Made by a program: the position numbers and the translations under genes. DNA of 37,729 nucleotides from an uncultured Bacteroidales bacterium (GTDB lineage Bacteria > Bacteroidota > Bacteroidia > Bacteroidales > P3), in NCBI GenBank assembly GCA_900317125.1, contig ONFR01000021.1, positions 1 through 37,729 of the forward strand. The letters are read 5' to 3'. Of this stretch, positions 19,901 through 27,829 are shown in pieces (within the stretch, counting starts at the first letter, position 1; each line of letters begins with the position of its first letter). The notes under the pieces are model-generated. The model was given only the letters and a program-made list of their open reading frames with translations, was not told the DNA's origin and ran no database searches.

Positions 19901-22900
19901 TTTGTCGCCTGCCTGTATGTGGTGAAGGGATTCCTGGCAAGCATGCAGGATGCGTTGAACCAGAAAGACGACGGCAACAATCTGCTGCTGAAATCACAGG
20001 TATCGTCGCTAGCCTCGAAGGTGCAGCGCTTGATTGACCAGACCGATTTCTCGAAGCTCTACAACCCCGACCTGGATGTGTTCAGCATCGGCTACGACTA
20101 CAGCAGCTACCGCCTCCTCCCCTATCATTACAACAACTTCGCCTCCGAGGCCCGCCTGACCAGCTTCCTCACCATCGCACAAGGCGACGCTCCTTACAAG
20201 CACTGGTTCTGTCTCGACAAAACGCTGGTGCAGTATAAGGGCTACAAGGGGGTGGCCTCTTGGTACGGCACATTGTTCGAATACTTCATGCCGCTCATCT
20301 TCCTCCCCACCTTCAAACACACGTTGATGGACGAAACCTACAGCTTCGCCATCCGCGCCCAGAAGGCTTTCTCACACCAGGTGAAACGGGGCAAGGAAGA
20401 GCTGCCATGGGGTATTTCGGAGACCGCCTACAACGAGCTCGACGACGCTCAGAACTACAAGTACCACGCCTTCGGTGTGCCATACCTCAAGTTCCAGAAC
20501 ACCACACCCGACCGTATCGTGTTGTCGCCCTACAGCTCGTTGATGACCATCGGAATCGACGACAAGAGCGTCTACGAAAACCTGCAAAGGTTCAAAGCGC
20601 TGGGCATGTACTCACAACCGCATAGGATTGAGGGTGCACTCGGCAGCTTCGGTCTCTTCGAGAGCTACGACGAAGAAGACCATGTGGCCGTACAAGCCCA
20701 TTATGCCCACCACCAGGGCATGATTCTGGCCAGCTTGACCAACTATCTGGCCGACCACTGCCTGCAACGCTACTTCATGCACGAACCCACCATGCGTTCC
20801 ATGGAGACCCTGCTGAAAGAGAAGGCACAGGTGAAACCCTATATCGACCTCAAGGTGACACAATATAAACGTTACCAGTACTCGAAGGTGCAAACCGAGA
20901 GCGACGCTCGCGACTACGACACCATCTCCAACGTGCCTGAAATCGGTGTCATCAGCAACGGCCAATATACTGTGCTGCTGAATGACCGCGGCTCGGGATT
21001 CTCGCGCTACCGCAATATCATGCTGAACCGCTACCGCAAAATCAGCGCCGACCACTACGGCACCTACCTCTTTATCCGCAATCTGCGGAACGACAAGCTT
21101 TGGTCTGCCACCTACTCTCCCCTCGATGTCATGCCCGAGAACTACCACGTCAGCTTCGCCAGCGACAAGATTAGCTACATCCGCATCGACGACGGCATCG
21201 AGACCAAGACCGAGGTGACCGTGCTGAAAGACCGCTCCGCCGAGATTCGCCGATTCACCTTCACCAACAACACCGAGAACGATATCGACCTCGAAATCAC
21301 CAGCTACGGCGAGGTGGTACTGGCCCAAGGTGTTGAGGACGAGAACCACCGCGTGTTCAACGGCATGAAGATCCACAGCGAATACGACAGCGAACACGAG
21401 TCACTTATCTTCACCCGTCCCGCCACCAACGAGAGCCAGCACTTCATGATTCACAAGCTATGGACCATCGAGAACGCCGACGAAGAGGAGAAGACCGACT
21501 GGTCGTCGCTGGTGGAATACGAGACCTCACGTCTCAAATTCCTTGGCCGCGGCGGAAGCCTGCGCCACGCCGACATCATCGAGAACCACCGCACCCTCAC
21601 CGGCACCGTTGGTACCACCCTCGACCCCATCATGAGCATGCGCCGCCGCATACACCTCCCTGCCGGCAAGGAATGCCACGCCTTCATCATCACCGGCTTT
21701 GCCAAGGCACGCGAGCAACTGCTTCAACTCACCGAACAATACCAAAGCCCTGTCGACATCGAACATGCCTTCAAGACCTCTTCGGTATTCAACAACATGC
21801 GCAACAGCATGTCGCTGCTCAAAGGTGCCCAGATGAGGCTCTACAACAATATCTCCAAATACATGGCCCAGACAGCCACTTTAGGCAACAACAGGCAGGA
21901 GATACTAAAGCAAAACACCATGTCGCAGAGCAACCTGTGGCGTTTCGGCATCAGTGGCGACCTCGCCATCCTGTTGCTGGAAATCGACCGTGCGGAGCGC
22001 TCCGGATTCGCCAAAGAGCTGCTGCGTGCCTTCGAATACTTCAAGGTCCACGGCCTGCTGCTCGACTTGGTCATCATCAACGACGTGAAGGTGAACGACA
22101 GCGCCAACGGTGGATGCAAGGACCGCGACGGTCTCACCCACTTCATCCGCAACATGGCCAACACTGAGCACCTGTGGGCTTCGCACCAGGAGGCGGGTCA
22201 CGTCTATGTACTCAACGGCAACGAAATCTCCGATGCCGAGCGCACACTCCTGCGTTGCGTGGCACGTCTGAGTTTCAACACCCACGACAACCTCACCATC
22301 GAGGAGCAGCTGCAACGGCTCGAAGCTGCCAACCAGCACTATCAGGACAAGGTGGAATACCCCACCCTCAAGACCAGCAGCAAGTTCCGCGTATGGAGCA
22401 GTCTGGAGTACTACAACCAATACGGCGGCTTCGACCAGAACGGCCGCGACTATGTGGTCACCAACACCAACACCCCGATGCCTTGGGTCAACGTGATTGC
22501 CAATCCCCACTTCGGCTGCGTAATCAGTTCCACCATGGCGGGATTCACCTTTGCTTACAATGCCCAGCAGTTCAAACTGACCGGCTGGAGCAATGATATC
22601 GTGCGCGACAACGCCAGCGAGATGCTCCTCATCAACAAACAGCAGTTCGTCCCCGCCACAGCACGTCACAGCCAGGGATTCTCCGCCTTCGATGCCGACT
22701 ACGACAATATGACCGTCAAGGTGCGCGTCTTCGTGGCCCACGACCGCATGGAGAAATACTACCAGATAAAGGTAGGCAACAAGACCGATGCCCCCATGCC
22801 CATCCAACTCGACATGGTCTACAAGCTGGTGCTCGGACAATGCGAGGAACAGACCGCCCGCTACCTCTACTCGGAGTGGGACGAAACATCGAACAGCATC

Positions 22901-24658
22901 CTCGTCCGCAATGTCTACCATCCCATCTACCACAACAAGGTGCTGCAGCTCACTGCCATCACCGACACCGACGATGCAAAGACACCGTTGCAATACGAAC
23001 TCGACTACCCCAACCGCAAGAACCTCGGCATGCAGATCACTATTCCTGCCAACACCGAGAAGGAGGTGGCCTTCATCCTTGCCGTACACGAGCAAGGCGA
23101 GCCCGCAGTAGCCCGTTTCACCATGTCCGAAATCAACAGGCAGTATGAGAGCGTCATCGCTTACTGGGACGACACCCTGAGCCACATCCAGGTCGACACG
23201 CCCGACAAGTCCTTCAACTTCATGATCAACCGCTGGTACCTCTACCAAGTCTATACCGCACGACTCTTCGCCCGCGCAGGCTTCTATCAAGTAGGCGGTG
23301 CCACCGGCTTCCGCGACCAGCTGCAGGATGTCATGAGCATCCTCTATAGCGACCCCGACTATGCACGTCGCCAGATCCTCGACCACGCCGCCCACCAGTT
23401 TGCCGAAGGCGATGTCCTCCACTGGTGGCACGAGAGCATGCACCTCGGTGCCCGCACCACCTTCAGCGACGACTACCTCTGGATGGTGTTCGTGACACAC
23501 CGCTACCTCCAAGTCACCGGCGACAACAGCATCCTCTCCGAGCGTGTCCCCTTCTGCCAATCCGACCAGCTCAACCCCGGCGAGGCCGAACGCTGCATCA
23601 CCTACGCACTCCCCGACGAACCCGACAATCCCAACTTCGAATACGCCACACTCTACGAGCATCTGCGCCGTGCCATCAACCGCTCGATGAACCGCATCGG
23701 CTCCCACGGCCTGCCCCTCATGGGCTGCGGCGACTGGAACGACGGTATGAACCGCGTAGGCGTCGAAGGCAAAGGCGAGAGCGTATGGGTCGCCTTCTTC
23801 CTTGCCGACCTCCTGCCCAAGATGGAACAAATCACCCAGCAGATGCCCGGTGCCGACCTCTCCTACTGCGAAGAGCTCTCGCAATTCCGCACCAAACTCA
23901 TCGATTCCATCCAGCGCAGCGCTTGGGATGGGGCTTGGTTCCTCCGTGCCTACTTCGACAACGGCACCCCCATGGGCAGCCGCAACAATCCCGAATGCCA
24001 GATCGACCTCATCTCCCAGGCATGGAGTATCCTCACCGGCGTTGCCACTCCCGAGCAGAAGCAATCCGTCATGCGCGAGACCGACAACCGCCTCGTCAAC
24101 CGCGAACAGGAGCTTGTCCAGCTGCTCGCACCGCCATTCCAGAATTCACAGCCCTCGCCCGGCTACATCATGAACTATCCTGTCGGTGTACGCGAGAACG
24201 GTGGCCAATACACCCATGGCGCCATGTGGTACATCATGGCCCAGCTGAAGGAAGGACGCTACGACATGGCCTATTTCCTCTACTCCCTCATCAACCCCAT
24301 CCACCGCACCCAGACATTGGCCGATGTGCTCAAATACAAAGTCGAGCCCTACTGCATCGCTGCCGACATCTACAGCAACCCGCAGCATCCCGGCCGCGGT
24401 GGCTGGACCTGGTACACAGGCTCCGCCTCATGGGCTTACAAAACCGGTATCGAGAACATCATCGGCATCCACAAACGGGGCGACAAACTGGTGCTCGACC
24501 CACGCGTACCCACCGAGTGGCAGCACTTCACCATCCGCTTCCGCCACGGCAGCTCGATGTACGTCATCAGCTACGAACGCACCGCCGAGAGCCCTGCCCC
24601 CTACTCCACCATCGACCTCGTCGACGACGGACAGACACACGAAATTGTCATACACTAA
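16934..24658 (+). CDS. Cyclic beta-1,2-glucan synthase-like protein (GT84 - glycoamylase - GH94)
   Basis: 2574 residues, similar in plan to NdvB/ChvB (about 2850). An N-terminal cytosolic part (1-255) and membrane segments (about 262-320) lead to a GT84 glucosyltransferase domain with TLDTDTE (Asp497 and Asp499). More membrane segments follow at about 690-735 and 818-865. Next come a glycoamylase-like domain (about 900-1270, ending FESYDEEDHVAVQAHYAHHQGM), two GH94 beta-sandwich parts (from about 1329 and 1820), and the GH94 catalytic barrel (about 2070-2500) with WHESMHLGARTTFSDDYLW, GCGDWNDGMN (Asp2267 and Asp2270) and GGWTWYTGSASW. Known role of the family: UDP-glucose is polymerised to beta-1,2-glucan on the protein, and the GH94 part controls chain length by phosphorolysis. 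It has its own promoter and terminator. Product identity in this organism is inferred from architecture. Confidence 0.9.
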   Translation: MRNTYKLFRESVKEITHYYLLLVEETKSQRLVGSTNEWVLDNFYMISEQEKVLKVDLRSKEFRKLEGKRMERLKDMLQGYLQSCHYQIDKGLLFHYMTQYQTKNNDYLTYPEVCALLPLVKTMLIKELADLCHEMEERHAYHYSLTDKSQADMEQLNEASRENLLMMNIFNSIKKMTKLPIEELLDSVSFSEKMLKEEKADMYDQMYDRTKDDYRAKIVRLCKKRRMKEFDLVKALVAEADEKGEHVGWQLFPPKKWNVRAHLYVWIVVLLTLALSLLFACWATWSHGFTFGTAVLTLLMWVPMSQVVIDLFNQLLYRIHKPQNTFKIKFKDGLIPEEYATMVIMPTILKNKAKTEELLEQLEVYYLSNINRASEGQRLESRPQNLYYTLIGDAAAGPNEDMPWDDEVVEAGLNKVKELNEKYGSHIFNFVYRRRAWSDGENCWLGHERKRGAILHFNDLVLGQTTDAEKAKRFRCETISEWMKGPVPSIQFIITLDTDTELVLYSAQKLIGSMAHPLNRARLSDDGRRVNAGYGIMQPRVNVDVEVTNKSRYAQLFAGLGGLDVYTTASFELYQDIFNEGSFCGKGIYDLKVFQKVLKGTFPENLILSHDLIEGCHIRCGLINDLELFDDNPSNYIDDAKRHHRWTRGDWQIIGWLRNKVHNERGEEVKNQVNTIGRWKIFDNLRRSMLCLALMVVLLIGFSGITSVHAAWYLLVALVAVASPIVFFILGQITKLPNFGKRYHYYATLMRGFTVILYRSLVQFSLLPKEAWMYTDAAVRACYRMWFSHKNLLNWITSDEAAKSTKGTLGDYINKFWFNYVASAVVILLFMLSTGTVIDFLAMLFCVLTWCGAPFLMFWLGKKFPQNKQSLSEKETDEIRQLAKDTWNFFDSLMTEENNWLMPDNYQLNREVKTDYKTSPTNIGYSMTAIISASELGFITQKEAVERLGHVIDTVTRLEKWNGHLFNWYHVKKLNALPNYFISTCDSGNFVACLYVVKGFLASMQDALNQKDDGNNLLLKSQVSSLASKVQRLIDQTDFSKLYNPDLDVFSIGYDYSSYRLLPYHYNNFASEARLTSFLTIAQGDAPYKHWFCLDKTLVQYKGYKGVASWYGTLFEYFMPLIFLPTFKHTLMDETYSFAIRAQKAFSHQVKRGKEELPWGISETAYNELDDAQNYKYHAFGVPYLKFQNTTPDRIVLSPYSSLMTIGIDDKSVYENLQRFKALGMYSQPHRIEGALGSFGLFESYDEEDHVAVQAHYAHHQGMILASLTNYLADHCLQRYFMHEPTMRSMETLLKEKAQVKPYIDLKVTQYKRYQYSKVQTESDARDYDTISNVPEIGVISNGQYTVLLNDRGSGFSRYRNIMLNRYRKISADHYGTYLFIRNLRNDKLWSATYSPLDVMPENYHVSFASDKISYIRIDDGIETKTEVTVLKDRSAEIRRFTFTNNTENDIDLEITSYGEVVLAQGVEDENHRVFNGMKIHSEYDSEHESLIFTRPATNESQHFMIHKLWTIENADEEEKTDWSSLVEYETSRLKFLGRGGSLRHADIIENHRTLTGTVGTTLDPIMSMRRRIHLPAGKECHAFIITGFAKAREQLLQLTEQYQSPVDIEHAFKTSSVFNNMRNSMSLLKGAQMRLYNNISKYMAQTATLGNNRQEILKQNTMSQSNLWRFGISGDLAILLLEIDRAERSGFAKELLRAFEYFKVHGLLLDLVIINDVKVNDSANGGCKDRDGLTHFIRNMANTEHLWASHQEAGHVYVLNGNEISDAERTLLRCVARLSFNTHDNLTIEEQLQRLEAANQHYQDKVEYPTLKTSSKFRVWSSLEYYNQYGGFDQNGRDYVVTNTNTPMPWVNVIANPHFGCVISSTMAGFTFAYNAQQFKLTGWSNDIVRDNASEMLLINKQQFVPATARHSQGFSAFDADYDNMTVKVRVFVAHDRMEKYYQIKVGNKTDAPMPIQLDMVYKLVLGQCEEQTARYLYSEWDETSNSILVRNVYHPIYHNKVLQLTAITDTDDAKTPLQYELDYPNRKNLGMQITIPANTEKEVAFILAVHEQGEPAVARFTMSEINRQYESVIAYWDDTLSHIQVDTPDKSFNFMINRWYLYQVYTARLFARAGFYQVGGATGFRDQLQDVMSILYSDPDYARRQILDHAAHQFAEGDVLHWWHESMHLGARTTFSDDYLWMVFVTHRYLQVTGDNSILSERVPFCQSDQLNPGEAERCITYALPDEPDNPNFEYATLYEHLRRAINRSMNRIGSHGLPLMGCGDWNDGMNRVGVEGKGESVWVAFFLADLLPKMEQITQQMPGADLSYCEELSQFRTKLIDSIQRSAWDGAWFLRAYFDNGTPMGSRNNPECQIDLISQAWSILTGVATPEQKQSVMRETDNRLVNREQELVQLLAPPFQNSQPSPGYIMNYPVGVRENGGQYTHGAMWYIMAQLKEGRYDMAYFLYSLINPIHRTQTLADVLKYKVEPYCIAADIYSNPQHPGRGGWTWYTGSASWAYKTGIENIIGIHKRGDKLVLDPRVPTEWQHFTIRFRHGSSMYVISYERTAESPAPYSTIDLVDDGQTHEIVIH

Positions 24659-24678
24659 CCCAGTGTTAACCCAACACA

Positions 24679-24712
24679 GCGGGCGGGGCTTTCGGCTCCG
24701 CCCGCACTTTTT
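24679..24712 (+). terminator. Intrinsic terminator of the glucan synthase-like gene
   Basis: GCGGGCGG...CCGCCCGC stem with the inner pairing GGC-TTTC-GGCT, followed by ACTTTTT, 20 nt after the stop codon. Confidence 0.85.
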
Positions 24713-24713
24713 A

Positions 24714-24741
24714 TCCCAAATCAGTCCTGTAATCATAAAGG
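24714..24741 (+). repeat. Left CCCAAATC direct repeat flanking the tandem array
   Basis: TCCCAAATCAGTCCTGTAAT then CATAAAG resembles 25868-25894 (ACCCAAATCGGCCATGTAAT then CATCAAG) in the same orientation. The two copies bracket the 82-bp array and the hairpin element. The CCCAAATCGG core is also the end of the inverted-repeat element at 26885-27056 and of the repeat near 7655-7674. Confidence 0.55.
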
Positions 24742-24742
24742 T

Positions 24743-25611
24743 GAGCAGTCTATGGCAACAGGGACCATCCCTAAGCGTGCCGGAGGCACGCAATCTCAAT
24801 AACCCCACACTAAACACAGAAGGTGTGCAGTGTGGGGTAACAGTGACCATCCCTAAGCGTGCCGGAGGCATGCAATCTCAATAACCCCACACTAAACACC
24901 GAAGGCGTGCAGTGTGGGGTAACAGGGACCATCCCCATGCGTGTCGGAGACACGCAATCTCAATAACCCCACACTAAACACCGAAGGTGTGCAGTGTGGG
25001 GTAACAGTGACCATCCACATGCGTGTCGAAGATACGCAATCTCAATAACCCCACACTAAACACCGAAGGCGTGCAGTGTGGGGTAAGAGTGACCATCCCC
25101 ATGCGTGTCGAAGACACACAATCTCAATAACCCCACACTAAACACCGAAGGTGTGCAATGTGGGGTAACAGTGACCATCCCTAAGCGTGCCGGAGGCACG
25201 CAATCTCAATAACCCCACACTAAACACCGAAGGTGTGCAGTGTGAGGCAACAGTGACCATCCCCATGCGTGTCGGAGGCATGCAATCTCAATAACCCCAC
25301 ACTAAACACCGAAGGCGTGCAGTGTGGGGTAACAGGGACCATCCCCATGCGTGTCGGAGACATGCAATCTCAATAACCCCACACTAAACACCGAAGGCGT
25401 GCAGTGTGGGGTAACAGTGACCATCACTAAGCGTGCCGGAGGCACGCAATCTCAATAACCCCACACTAAACACCGAAGGCGTGCAGTGTGGGGTAACAGT
25501 GACCATCCCCATGCGTGTCGGAGACACGCAATCTCAATAACCCCACACTAAACACCGAAGGCGTGCAGTGTGGGGTAACAGTGACCATCACTATGCGTGT
25601 CGAAGACACGC
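24743..25611 (+). repeat. Tandem array of 82-bp double-hairpin units (about 10.5 copies)
   Basis: CCCCACACT begins at 24803, 24885, 24967, 25049, 25131, 25213, 25295, 25377, 25459 and 25541, an exact 82-bp period. Hairpin 1 is CCCCACACT-aa-ACACC-GAA-GGTGT-gc-AGTGTGGGG. Hairpin 2 is GCGTGCC-GGA-GGCACGC or GCGTGTC-GGA-GACACGC. Eleven copies of hairpin 2 can be read; the inner pair is C-G in four, T-A in six and T-G in one. A weak half-unit starts the array at 24743. Linkers AATCTCAATAA and TAACAGTGACCATC are conserved. No convincing reading frame crosses the array. Confidence 0.9.
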
Positions 25612-25770
25612 CACCTCATATCAATCAACAAGGTAGCGTTCTCTCGGCACGCAGAGAAATAGAGTCTGCCCCCACCCACACAGCACTTCGCATTGTGTGG
25701 GGTTAATAAGGTTTGAATAATGATTGAAGGTCGCCACTTTTCACTTTTCAATTTTCAATTTTCAATTGTA

Positions 25771-25873
25771 CATAAATCACCCCAAGGGGGGTGAGATATG
25801 AATAACACCGTACGCAGTGCGGTGATAATCTGAGGCAGCGGAGTGCGTCCCGACAGAGACACGACATAAACCC
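25771..25873 (-). repeat. ~110-bp hairpin element, copy 2 (inverted copy of 8628-8747)
   Basis: On the minus strand it reads GGGTTTATGTCGTGTCTCTG ... CACCGCACTGCGTACGGTG ... TCACCCCCCTTGGGGTGA and ends TTTATG, matching the three-stem order of the copy near 8.7 kb. It is flanked at 25736-25765 by A/T-rich TTTTCAATTTTCAATTTTC. The following 25895-26090 holds nothing recognisable. Confidence 0.7.
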
Positions 25874-26096
25874 AAATCGGCCATGTAATCATCAAGAATT
25901 CATATCAATTAATGATAATTCGTGTTAAAAAAGAGCATTATCATTGCCATGCAATGACTTAATGAACATAAACGCGACAACAATTTCCCTCTTTTTTACA
26001 AACAACAAAAAATGCAATCAACTACAAACCAGCAACTAACGACACTCCACCGAGCCATACTAACAAATTTAATTATAATAAATCAAAAAAATTTCT

Positions 26097-26104
26097 TATT
26101 TTTG
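26097..26104 (+). promoter_or_regulatory. -7 element of the lipoprotein gene
   Basis: TATTTTTG fits TAnnTTTG, 43 nt before the ATG at 26148. No clear TTTG is seen at the -33 distance; the upstream region is A/T-rich. Confidence 0.5.
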
Positions 26105-26147
26105 CAAACGAAAAAACAAAGAATATTAATCTATTATACATCTTAAC

Positions 26148-26696
26148 ATGAAAAAACTCACATTGATGATTGCCGCCATCCTTTTCTGCGGCTCCGTATT
26201 CACCTCCTGCAAAAAGGATCCCAGCGGTTCTGGCTCGAGCAGCGACAAGAAGCTTGTTGAAGTCAGAGTCAACCAGTCCCTCACCCTTTCCCCCAGCAGT
26301 ACCGATGCCTTGAATCGTGCCTACAACGTGAAAGTGATCTTTTTCGATGCCGGGAACCAGATTGCCACCCACAACTTCACTCCCAGTGAACTCGGCTGGA
26401 TTGGAGAATGTGTCCACACCTCCTTCCCCTGCAAAGCCGGCTTCCGTCTATACGCCACTCCCAAGTCCGACCTCTCGGGCGTTTCCGAGGATGAGAAGTT
26501 CGACATCCAGGGCACCTTCAAATTTACCATCGTAGGCAAATACTCCGATGGCTCCACAACAAATCTGGAGTTAAAGCAAGAAGGAATTGCCTATACTGGA
26601 TTGAGACCCTACAATGGCCGCGTAATCAAGTCACTCCGTTTTGCCTATGAAATAGATCAGAATGGCAAAAAACAGGCAATTGAAATCGAAGAATAA
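26148..26696 (+). CDS. Small surface or periplasmic lipoprotein, function unknown
   Basis: 182 residues. The signal MKKLTLMIAAILFCGSVF ends in the lipobox FTSC, with Cys21 as the lipidated residue. The next residues are KKDPSGSGSSSDKK; these are not the SDDDD-like export signal of Bacteroides surface lipoproteins, so location is open. The mature part (VEVRVNQSLTLSPSS..., FKFTIVGKYSDGST, IKSLRFAYEIDQNGKKQAIEIEE) looks like a beta-sandwich, with no family I can name. It stands alone among repeats, and the repeat copy just after it supplies its terminator. Confidence 0.8.
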   Translation: MKKLTLMIAAILFCGSVFTSCKKDPSGSGSSSDKKLVEVRVNQSLTLSPSSTDALNRAYNVKVIFFDAGNQIATHNFTPSELGWIGECVHTSFPCKAGFRLYATPKSDLSGVSEDEKFDIQGTFKFTIVGKYSDGSTTNLELKQEGIAYTGLRPYNGRVIKSLRFAYEIDQNGKKQAIEIEE

Positions 26697-26733
26697 GAAA
26701 TCACGCTAGTATATCTAGTGACGATTTTACATA

Positions 26734-26882
26734 CAGCCCTGACGAGGCTGAATCTCAGAAGCCCCAGACCGCACATCGCTAGTCTGGGGCTTTTGCTTGT
26801 ATTCCAAAGGGACACGAATCAAAATCCACTATTCGTCCTCCAACCCACCATAAGGAAATATTGCAGCAGCCAAGCATTACCT
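26734..26882 (+). repeat. Diverged copy C of the ~170-bp repeat, containing the lipoprotein terminator
   Basis: Module order follows copies A and B: CAGCC...GAGGCTGAATCTCA, a CCCCAGAC...GTCTGGGG stem, TCCAAAGGGAC, then AAGGAAATATTGCAGCAGCC. The stem AGCCCCAGAC/GTCTGGGGCT (26760-26791) is followed by TTTGCTTG and is well placed as the intrinsic terminator of the lipoprotein gene. Confidence 0.6.
26760..26797 (+). terminator. Intrinsic terminator of the lipoprotein gene
   Basis: A perfect 10-bp stem AGCCCCAGAC/GTCTGGGGCT around a 12-nt loop is followed by TTTGCTT, about 65 nt after the stop. Confidence 0.75.
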
Positions 26883-26884
26883 TG

Positions 26885-27056
26885 AACCCAAATCGGTCAT
26901 TAGGAAACCGAAAACAGAGTAATTGCCGAATCGTGCAATGCACGGGGATTTGCCCTGCCCTGTAGGGGCTTACGTTTAATAGCATAAACATTGATATACA
27001 AACATATTCTCCGTAGGTGATTTCGAATAGTTATATTCCAATGACCGATTTGGGTT
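26885..27056. mobile_element. 172-bp MITE-like element with perfect 17-bp inverted ends
   Basis: AACCCAAATCGGTCATT at 26885-26901 is exactly inverted at 27040-27056. The interior has no gene, and includes a GCCCTGTAGGGGC hairpin. The left 34 bp, through AGGAAACCGAAAAC, recur in reverse at 7641-7674. No clear target duplication is seen. This fits a non-autonomous element or an extragenic repeat pair. Confidence 0.6.
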
Positions 27057-27060
27057 AAAC

Positions 27061-27229
27061 AGCCTCGAAGAGGCTGAATCTCAATAACCCCAGACAAGGA
27101 GCCGAAGGAGTGCAACCCCTCGGCTCTGCAGTCTGGTGTCAAAGAAAAACTCCTCACACCAGCGTCCCAGAGGGACGCGATTTCAAAACGACCAGACATT
27201 CCCCAAACAACCGTAAGTATATATAGCGA
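27061..27229 (+). repeat. ~170-bp hairpin repeat, copy A
   Basis: Starts CAGCCTC-GAA-GAGGCTG, then AATCTCAATAACCCCAGAC, CCGAAGGAGTGCA, a CAGTCTGG arm, CACACCAGCGTCCC, GGGACGCGATTTCAAAACGA, and ends near TATAGCGA. The core AATCTCAATAACCCCA...CCGAAGGnGTGCA is shared with the 82-bp units, so both belong to one family. Confidence 0.8.
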
Positions 27230-27246
27230 GCCTGGTAACTCTTCAT

Positions 27247-27416
27247 CAGCCTCGGAGAGGCTGAAACTCGATAACCCCAGACAAGGAACCGAAGGGGTGC
27301 AGCCCCTCAGCTCTGCAGTCTGGGGTCAAAGAATAGCTCCTCACACCAGCGTCCCGAAGGGACGCGATTTCAAAACGACCAGACAATCCCCAAATCATCG
27401 CAAAGAAATATAGCGA
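27247..27416 (+). repeat. ~170-bp hairpin repeat, copy B
   Basis: Close copy of 27061-27229, with paired changes in stems: CAGCCTC-GGA-GAGGCTG and GCGTCCC-GAA-GGGACGC. The CCCCAGAC/GTCTGGGG stem is complete here. The two copies are 17 bp apart in the same orientation. Confidence 0.8.
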
Positions 27417-27772
27417 CAGCCATGGATTACTCCTGTATGGAGTTTTCGCCTAATATCCAGCCCAATATCCTATTCATATCTTACTCCGTGGGAGTTTTCG
27501 TTTTCCAAACAACCGAGTTAGGCTTATTAGGATAGCCCCAACCCTCATCCAATTGTATAAGCAGAATATATCCAAAACACAATAAGTCAAAGACCACGCT
27601 TTTGAGGAAGAAACATACATCCCCCTCAAAAACCGCCGCAAAAGTACACAAACAAATTATACAACTGACATCATCCCTCCACAACCCTCGCAAACCTGTC
27701 CCATCATTCTAACAAAACAAACTCTTCTTAAGATAGCACCTATCAGAGAATACTTGTATTCACCATAAAAAA
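27417..27772. other. Gene-free stretch before the cas promoter
   Basis: No supported gene. Two small related hairpins with T runs are seen: ACTCC-TGTAT-GGAGTTTTCG (27429) and ACTCC-GTG-GGAGTTTTCG (27483). The rest is A/T-rich and shows nothing else. Confidence 0.5.
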
Positions 27773-27804
27773 TTTGGAAATGATAATAAATATTAGTAAC
27801 TTTG
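27773..27804 (+). promoter_or_regulatory. Promoter of the type III-A cas operon
   Basis: TTTG (27773-27776), a 20-nt spacer and TAACTTTG (27797-27804) match the Bacteroidota consensus. Transcription would start near 27811, 19 nt before cas6. No other clear promoter is visible before 36149, and genes are 2-18 nt apart or overlapping, so this probably drives all nine genes. Confidence 0.8.
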
Positions 27805-27829
27805 CAAAATCAATAATAATAACAGTGGA

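Noticed and set aside
21905..24064. 719-codon open frame opposite the GH94 region
   Set aside because: Shadow of the strongly biased coding strand; no recognisable domain or start signal.
25515..25751. Short open frames on both strands in the 82-bp array end
   Set aside because: They translate repeat units and low-complexity sequence and do not recur in each unit.
27481..27693. 70-codon minus-strand open frame
   Set aside because: Cys/Phe-rich, no start signal, A/T-rich gap with a hairpin at one end.
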